Positions 30,974 to 35,492 of a DNA stretch of 35,492 nt are shown piece after piece. The notes under the pieces are model-generated. The model ran no database searches and was not told where the DNA came from. It saw only the letters and a program-made list of their open reading frames with translations. This stretch comes from JAUUZT01 sp964654015. GTDB taxonomy: Bacteria > Chloroflexota > Dehalococcoidia > GIF9 > AB-539-J10. The DNA lies in assembly GCA_964654015.1 (NCBI GenBank), contig CAZZHQ010000018.1:1-35492 (forward strand), given 5' to 3'. A program made the translations under genes and the position numbers. How positions within the stretch are numbered: position 1 is the stretch's first letter; each line of letters starts with the position of its first letter.

Positions 30974-31001
30974 ATTATAAAGATATTTCCAGAAATATCA
31001 A
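30974..31001 (-). promoter_or_regulatory. Promoter with embedded operator palindrome, lipid head-group genes
   Basis: On the minus strand TTGATA (31001-30996), 16-bp spacer, TATAAT (30979-30974). A perfect 18-base palindrome GATATTTC-CA-GAAATATC (30982-30999) covers the -35 and spacer, the classic place for a repressor site. The rest of the 309-base gap upstream shows nothing further. Confidence 0.6.
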
Positions 31002-31151
31002 GTCTTTTTGTCTAAAATTAGTACATATTTCAGCCAATTTCTTAATGGCTACGATGGATTTAGCAATTAAAATATAAATTATGCCAGGACCCCGTCATGA
31101 TATTATGTAAAGACTTTGGATTAACCAGATACCACTGTTTTAAAATCTTCC

Positions 31152-31922
31152 CTAAATGTCAATATCAACCCCTGACTCTGCGAGTAATACTCGTACCAGC
31201 TTCCCGTATCCAGGGTCTGTAATCATCCCCTGACGCCGGGGGCGAGGTAAGTCAATCTTCAATTCACGTTTGATTTTGCCTGGGCGGGCGGTTAACACGA
31301 TCACCCGGTCGGCAAGATAGACTGCTTCTTCGACATCATGTGTGATGAACATCACTGTCCGCCCGAATTCCTGCCAGACCCTCAATAACCAATTTTGAAG
31401 CTTCCTACGAGTCAGGGCATCCAATGCACCGAACGGTTCATCGAGGCACAGGGTAGAGCGCCCCGTGAGCCATGTTCTCAGAAGTGCAGCACGCTGGCGC
31501 ATACCCCCGGAGAGTGCCGAAGGATATTCATTTTCGAAGTTTTCCAATCCAAAATGTGGAAGCATCTCAAGGGCTTTCTGCCGTGATTCTCTTTTGGAAA
31601 TGCCTTTAATCTCCAATGAGATGAGGACGTTATTCAACACCGTTCGCCATGGAAGAAGCAAGTCATGCTGAGGCATATAGCCCACCATCCCAGCGCGATT
31701 CTCTGGCCTTTCGCCATCAATCAGGATTTGGCCCTCATCTGGTTCAAGTAGCCCTACACAGAGATTAAACATCGTGCTTTTACCGCTTCCGCTTGCCCCA
31801 ATGATGGTGACAAACTCGCCGGGCATAACCTTGAATGAGACGTCTTCTAATGCAGGGACATCGTGATCAATCCCGGAGAAGGTTTTACTGATATGTCTAA
31901 ATTCTATACGTGGCGTGGTCAT
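31152..31922 (-). CDS. thiZ: ABC transporter ATPase, thiamine-precursor uptake (ThiZ type)
   Basis: 256 residues. Walker A GASGSGKST (42-50), Q-loop MPQHDLLLPW, signature LSGGMRQRAALL, Walker B TLCLDEPFGALD and the switch His in MFITHDVEEA. It belongs to the nitrate/sulfonate/taurine (SsuB/TauB) group that includes ThiZ. Assignment to thiamine-precursor transport rests on the operon: permease, ThiY-like binding protein, thiamine-binding protein and thiamine pyrophosphokinase behind a TPP riboswitch. Last gene of the operon, 68 bases after the binding protein. Confidence 0.82.
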   Translation of the reverse strand: MTTPRIEFRHISKTFSGIDHDVPALEDVSFKVMPGEFVTIIGASGSGKSTMFNLCVGLLEPDEGQILIDGERPENRAGMVGYMPQHDLLLPWRTVLNNVLISLEIKGISKRESRQKALEMLPHFGLENFENEYPSALSGGMRQRAALLRTWLTGRSTLCLDEPFGALDALTRRKLQNWLLRVWQEFGRTVMFITHDVEEAVYLADRVIVLTARPGKIKRELKIDLPRPRRQGMITDPGYGKLVRVLLAESGVDIDI

Positions 31923-31990
31923 AGCGCCTCTTCGTTCATTTGTTCAAGCCTCTTCAGGTTCTCCTTTATTTTGAGATTAGTAATCCGGTA

Positions 31991-32971
31991 TTAAGATAAA
32001 AACTCGTTTGTGAAAGCATCAGAGGCAGAGATGGGGGCTGACAGAATGCCGTATTCAACCATCCAATCGGTGTAGCCCTGCCAGACGCTTTCTTTCTGTT
32101 CACCCCAGCGCGGTGCGTCAGCTTGATAGTATTCCGAGAGCCAAGCCTGGCTTTTTTGGACGAGTTCAGTATCGAGTTCAGGCACGGCAGCAAGCAGAAG
32201 ATTGGCTGCTTCGCCCGGATTCTCTATCGCGAAGTCATACCCGCGCGAGAGAGCTTCAATGAAAGCTCTGACGACTTCCGGTTTATTGGCGATGGTATCT
32301 TCGCTGGCGATTACAACCGGTGTATAGTAATCAGGAATGCAATCAAAATAGTCTTCCATCATTAATACATTGAGGTCGACGCCCTGTTGTTGTGCCTGAA
32401 AACCTTGCCAGCCGTAGAAAATCCATGCCATATCAATCTGATTCTCAGTAATCAATGCTAACGGGTCAGCCCAACCTGTATTTAACATCTCAAGCTTGCT
32501 GAAGTCGGCGCCCGCACAACTCATAAGAACTTCAAGTGTGGGAGTCTCAAACGGCGAACCCCATGCTCCATAGCGCAGACCCTCAAAATCGGCGGGACTG
32601 GTTACGTTTAGATCAGCAGCGGAGGCAAAACCTGACGTGTTATGCTGGAGCACAGCCGCGATGGAAACGATAGGCACGTCCTTAGCGCGGGCTAGCGTGA
32701 CTTGTTCTTGAAAACTGATGCCAAAATCGGCGCTCCCACTGGCTACCGCGGCTTCAGGATACACTTCGCCAGGTTGAATAATCTTAACCGCTAGACCGGA
32801 TTCCAAAAAATAACCGTTTGCCTCCGCCACAAAGATTCCGGTGTGATTGGTGTTCGGGACCCAATCCAATAATAGCGTAACAGGGATAAGTTCCTCGTCT
32901 ACGGGGCTCCCGCAGCCAATGGTTACCAGTGCGATAATCAGTAATACTATGATTAAAAATAAACGTTTCAT
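31991..32971 (-). CDS. thiY: Substrate-binding lipoprotein, ThiY/THI5-like (HMP precursor uptake)
   Basis: 326 residues. Lipoprotein signal peptide ending at C20 (LVTIGCGS). The mature domain opens with LLLDWVPNTNHTGIFVA, the D-W-x-P-N-x-N-H-x-G signature of ThiY and the related THI5 pyrimidine enzymes. Later motifs are RYGAWGSPFETP and IFYGWQGFQAQ. ThiY binds the formylaminopyrimidine salvage precursor of the HMP half of thiamine. Ribosome site GAGGAGAATGAA. The upstream permease gene ends 18 bases before it. The signature and the TPP riboswitch agree. Confidence 0.87.
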   Translation of the reverse strand: MKRLFLIIVLLIIALVTIGCGSPVDEELIPVTLLLDWVPNTNHTGIFVAEANGYFLESGLAVKIIQPGEVYPEAAVASGSADFGISFQEQVTLARAKDVPIVSIAAVLQHNTSGFASAADLNVTSPADFEGLRYGAWGSPFETPTLEVLMSCAGADFSKLEMLNTGWADPLALITENQIDMAWIFYGWQGFQAQQQGVDLNVLMMEDYFDCIPDYYTPVVIASEDTIANKPEVVRAFIEALSRGYDFAIENPGEAANLLLAAVPELDTELVQKSQAWLSEYYQADAPRWGEQKESVWQGYTDWMVEYGILSAPISASDAFTNEFLS

Positions 32972-32989
32972 TTCATTCTCCTCTTCATT

Positions 32990-33778
32990 TTAATAAATAC
33001 CCAGCTCATCCCATTGTTCTTTTCGTTGTGTGGAGTAGTACCAGGGCAAGGCTATCCGTTCAATACTGTAGACCAGCATAAACAGGGTTATACTCAATAG
33101 TGACGTGATGAACATGGCAACGAATACCTGGTCGGTTGCCAGTGCGTTTTTAGAGCGGAGCATATATAGACCCAATCCGGGAGAACCACCCACCCATTCA
33201 CCTATGGTTGCCGCGACCACGCTATAGGTCACAGCCAACCGCAGGCCAGAAAAGAACGATGGCAAAGCCGAAGGCATACGAACCATTCGCCAGATTTGTT
33301 TTTTATTTGCCCCCATTGCGCGGAGTAAAGCTATCAATTCCGGATCCGAGGATGTCAGGCCATCGGCGGTACTTATTGCCAACGGGAAGAAGCAAAATAA
33401 CACCACGGTAAAGATCGTGGGCGTTAGGCCAAATCCAAACCAGATAATCAGAATCGGTGCAATAGCGAGTATCTGGATGGTTTGTGACACGACCAGAAGC
33501 GGATATAGGGCGCGATGCGCCAGAATCCAGAAATCCACCAGGGCGGCGATTCCAATCCCCGCTACGAGGGCCAGTGCCAACCCGATTCCAGTCGCCAACA
33601 GGGTGGTACCGATGGCGTTCAACAAAAGATCTCGCGTTTCCCATCCGGCCCGGATTACATCAAGCGGAGTGGGCAGGATAAACGAACTCAATCCGCTGAC
33701 TTTCGCCACGAAATACCAGCCAATGATCAGGATGGCTATCAGTGCTATGGGAGGGGATATATCTCTGCGCCAGTTCAT
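32990..33778 (-). CDS. thiX: ABC transporter permease, thiamine-precursor uptake (ThiX type)
   Basis: 262 residues with about six membrane helices. The BPD_transp_1 domain carries the EAA-loop in LLRAMGANKKQIWRMVRMPSALPSFFSGLRLA, recognised by its A-x-G-A-x-(x)..W...R.P pattern, which docks to the ATPase. It forms the membrane channel with the ThiZ-like ATPase and ThiY-like binding protein. The ATG overlaps the stop of the thiamine-binding protein gene by four bases (ATGA). Confidence 0.85.
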   Translation of the reverse strand: MNWRRDISPPIALIAILIIGWYFVAKVSGLSSFILPTPLDVIRAGWETRDLLLNAIGTTLLATGIGLALALVAGIGIAALVDFWILAHRALYPLLVVSQTIQILAIAPILIIWFGFGLTPTIFTVVLFCFFPLAISTADGLTSSDPELIALLRAMGANKKQIWRMVRMPSALPSFFSGLRLAVTYSVVAATIGEWVGGSPGLGLYMLRSKNALATDQVFVAMFITSLLSITLFMLVYSIERIALPWYYSTQRKEQWDELGIY

Positions 33779-34080
33779 GAATCTATTTTCCGATATTTAC
33801 TGACTTTTTCCTCAATCGTGGTGCCTTCCAGCGCGTCAGCGATTTTGATGATGGTTACCACTTTACTCGCACCCGCTTTAAAACAAGCACGGTGCGCTGA
33901 TTTAGCCACCTCAAGCAGTTGATCCAGGTCATCGCCTTCCAAGGTCGTTTCCAATGGTCCGACCACATACTTTACGCCGCTGGACTGAATGGCCTCTATT
34001 GCCTTATCGACGATGGGGTAGATATCCTCAACTAGAGGCAAGACTTGCACTCCAACGTTCCTGGTCCTTTTTTCCGTCAT
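33775..34080 (-). CDS. Thiamine-binding protein, MTH1187/YkoF-like
   Basis: 101 residues matching the MTH1187/YqgV (thiamine-binding) family. Features are GVQVLPL at the start, the mid-segment VKYVVGPLETTLEGD typical of the ligand pocket, and the CFKAGASKVVTIIKI strand. These proteins form ferredoxin-like dimers or tetramers and bind thiamine or the HMP part; in YkoF this accompanies uptake of HMP. It is 20 bases after thiN and overlaps thiX, so it is inside the TPP-controlled operon. Confidence 0.85.
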   Translation of the reverse strand: MTEKRTRNVGVQVLPLVEDIYPIVDKAIEAIQSSGVKYVVGPLETTLEGDDLDQLLEVAKSAHRACFKAGASKVVTIIKIADALEGTTIEEKVSKYRKIDS

Positions 34081-34100
34081 ACTATTTCTCCTTACCTTTC

Positions 34101-34745
34101 TTATGCCCTGCCTGGGATATGGACCGCCAGAAGGAGACCTTCTGATAATTTGATGTGGGCGGATGGTTTTTCCAATATGTTACTGATTCCCCGTGCAGGG
34201 CCAAAGGTGAGTTTTTCATCATTGAGGGAATATTTCAATCCATCCGTCGTTATGCCTGAGGCATCGCCACCCAAAGGTATAAATGAGACCGTATCTCCGA
34301 GATGGCCAAAAATATCCTCACCCGGCGGCTTAATGACCCATCCCGTCTGTTCCCCATGCCACAGTTCAATTCTACATGAACCAAGGCTTGCATGAGCTGT
34401 CAGGGGGATGATGGCGATGGTCATATCCATTCGTCCACCCATTACACCAACCATTACGATTTGATTGGCTCCCTGTTGCTGAGCGTAAAGAAGCGCCAGT
34501 TCAAGATCGGTTTCATTTTTTTCTGCGGGATAGGAGATAAATTCAGGTTTATTAATGCCATGTTTCTCAAAATCTGAGAGTGAATCCATATCGCCGATGA
34601 TTGCATCCAGGGTGACATTGAGGGTATGGGCATAGCGTGCGGCCCCATCAGCACCAATTACCAGGTCAAATGTCTCGGCGCGAACCCTGCTTCGAAGAAC
34701 ATCTGGTTTATATAATTCCCCATTGACCAGTATTAAAGCTTTCAT
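34101..34745 (-). CDS. thiN: Thiamine pyrophosphokinase
   Basis: 214 residues. MKALILVNGELY opens the catalytic domain; GADGAARYA, DAIIGDMDS (metal-binding Asp pair), EKNETDLELAL and MVGVMGGRMDM are the conserved ATP/Mg and thiamine motifs. A thiamin-binding domain closes the protein (about 140-214). The enzyme converts thiamine to TPP, the riboswitch ligand. An earlier in-frame ATG (34868) lies within the riboswitch, so I use ATG 34745, with GGAG eight bases upstream. First gene of the operon, so TPP feeds back on its own formation and on precursor import. Confidence 0.92.
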   Translation of the reverse strand: MKALILVNGELYKPDVLRSRVRAETFDLVIGADGAARYAHTLNVTLDAIIGDMDSLSDFEKHGINKPEFISYPAEKNETDLELALLYAQQQGANQIVMVGVMGGRMDMTIAIIPLTAHASLGSCRIELWHGEQTGWVIKPPGEDIFGHLGDTVSFIPLGGDASGITTDGLKYSLNDEKLTFGPARGISNILEKPSAHIKLSEGLLLAVHIPGRA

Positions 34746-34764
34746 TGGATTTACTCCATATGCA

Positions 34765-34796
34765 AAAGGGCTACCCTTTATAGAGGGTAGCCCTTT
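34765..34796 (-). terminator. Expression-platform hairpin of the TPP riboswitch
   Basis: A 13-bp stem (AAAGGGCTACCCT with its complement, six-base loop) lies between the aptamer and the thiN ribosome site. In the transcribed direction only four U residues follow (three in the stem), so termination would be moderate. In the opposite direction six Ts follow after an A. It probably acts as the ligand-dependent terminator; the GGAG of thiN lies about eight bases beyond. Confidence 0.65.
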
Positions 34797-34811
34797 ATTT
34801 TTTCCTATTCG

Positions 34812-34918
34812 CATTCCCTCCGCCGGCATTACCCGGATCAGGTTCATTAGGTCGATATGACTGACCATGCTTCATTATCAATCACATCCTCTCAGCCTGG
34901 TTTCCCAAGCTCCCTACC
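34812..34918 (-). ncRNA. TPP riboswitch (THI element) aptamer
   Basis: Read on the minus strand, the conserved pieces are in order: a GGTAGGGAGC opening, CTGAGAGGAT (34895-34886, P2/J2-3 pyrimidine sensor), and CCTGATCCGGGTAATGCC (P4/P5 pyrophosphate sensor, within 34845-34825), then GGCGGAGGGAA. It lies upstream of thiN and is followed by a terminator-like hairpin. TPP binding would shut off the operon thiN to thiZ. Confidence 0.95.
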
Positions 34919-34943
34919 ACTATTAAGTTGTTAACGTGAATTC

Positions 34944-34973
34944 AATATAACACTTTAACCATGTCTCTGTAAA
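34944..34973 (-). promoter_or_regulatory. Promoter of the TPP-riboswitch thiamine operon
   Basis: On the minus strand TTTACA (34973-34968), 18-bp spacer, TATATT (34949-34944): five of six in each hexamer. Start near 34937, about 20 bases before the aptamer. The remaining divergent region to 35211 (A/T-rich) shows no other confident element. Confidence 0.55.
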
Positions 34974-35211
34974 GAATTGGCATTAGAGTTCTAAAGGAGT
35001 CTTATTGTTATATCTATTTATATTATTATCTCAACACTATTATTCACATTCTCAATTACTCGTCAAGATGGCCTGACCCTGGTAGTTACGTTCGACCGTT
35101 TAGTAGCTGGATATATTTTTAACCAATACAGTATTGCTCATGGAATACCATCTGCCTATCTGATAATATGTCAGGGTAAGGGAATCGATAATTATAAGGA
35201 GGTAGCAGTAT

Positions 35212-35492
35212 ATGATTTACATAGAAGCATCACTTCGGGTAGTTCCTGGCAAAATGAATGAAATGATGAAGGTATTTGAGAAGGAATTTCTGCCAGAAGG
35301 TAAAAAAGTAGGAATGAATTTGGTTGCGCAGTGGCGTACTACCGTTGGAACCCTGGATGAGATTACCGACCTCTGGGGCTATGATGACCTGACCCACATG
35401 CAGCGGGTGCAGGAAGCAAGGACAAAGAGCCCTGAATTTCTAAAAGCCGCCGGCCATCTCAGGGCTCTCATTGCATACGAGACAACCAGGCT
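35212..35492 (+). CDS. NIPSNAP-like protein (partial, runs off the right edge)
   Basis: 93 codons are present: MIYIEASLRVVPGKMNE..., then VAQWRTTVGTLDEITDLWGYDDL and THMQRVQEAR. This is the ferredoxin-like dimeric alpha-beta-barrel pattern of NIPSNAP-family proteins (E-x-R-x-Y/V-P-G, G-x-L-x-E-I-x-x-L-W-x-Y-x-x-x). Function in bacteria is undefined; some are thought to act as small-molecule-binding or isomerase-like proteins. AAGGAGG lies nine bases before the ATG. The gene is divergent from the thiamine operon. Confidence 0.82.
   Translation, partial: MIYIEASLRVVPGKMNEMMKVFEKEFLPEGKKVGMNLVAQWRTTVGTLDEITDLWGYDDLTHMQRVQEARTKSPEFLKAAGHLRALIAYETTR

Overview
The window reads as a scaffold from a strictly anaerobic bacterium, most likely a Chloroflexota member of the Dehalococcoidia type. 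This placement is inferred from gene content: corrinoid methyltransferases, class III hybrid-cluster protein, rubrerythrin/desulfoferrodoxin/FprA defence, and an exported protein with a probable DUF5667-like domain. No rRNA, tRNA, CRISPR array, transposase or phage gene was recognised. A run of 100 Ns (23812-23911) is an assembly gap.

Left part (1-5059): the start of cinA and an SDR oxidoreductase on the minus strand; a roughly 800-base gene-poor stretch holding a candidate structured RNA with its own promoter and terminator; an unknown 55-residue protein; two tandem flavin-reductase-like proteins, the second apparently starting at ATT; and a secreted Ig/PKD-like protein behind a strong promoter.

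Middle-left (5060-11258, minus strand): a six-gene operon transcribed as UxaA small (SAF) subunit, UxaA large subunit, class III aminotransferase, MtmB-family methyltransferase without pyrrolysine, corrinoid protein, and phosphotriesterase-family hydrolase. It looks like a catabolic route for an unidentified N- or otherwise methylated compound. A multi-pass membrane protein is encoded divergently.

Centre (12730-23164): class III hybrid-cluster protein on the minus strand, then a long plus-strand run: mini zinc ribbon, glutaredoxin, thioredoxin reductase, TusA, DsrE, a NifS-like protein that has lost the PLP lysine, an IscU-DUF59 fusion, Cu+ ATPase, cupin, an IscR-like Rrf2 regulator and a thioredoxin-CcdA fusion. 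This links thiol redox, persulfide/Fe-S handling and copper export.

Right of centre (23255-26838, minus strand): rubredoxin fusion, FprA, desulfoferrodoxin, gap, rubrerythrin, plus a CRP/FNR regulator. Near-identical ATGAT-N4-ATCAT palindromes lie at the same distance from the predicted -10 boxes of hcp and of the rubredoxin-FprA operon. This points to one HcpR-like nitric-oxide/oxygen-stress regulon.

Right end (27078-35492): an aldo/keto reductase; a two-gene unit (nucleotidyltransferase fused to a HisC/CobD-like PLP domain, plus a CDP-alcohol phosphotransferase) that could be a compact Kennedy-type lipid head-group pathway; a TPP-riboswitch-controlled thiamine/HMP operon (thiN, thiamine-binding protein, ThiX, ThiY, ThiZ); and the start of a NIPSNAP-like gene.
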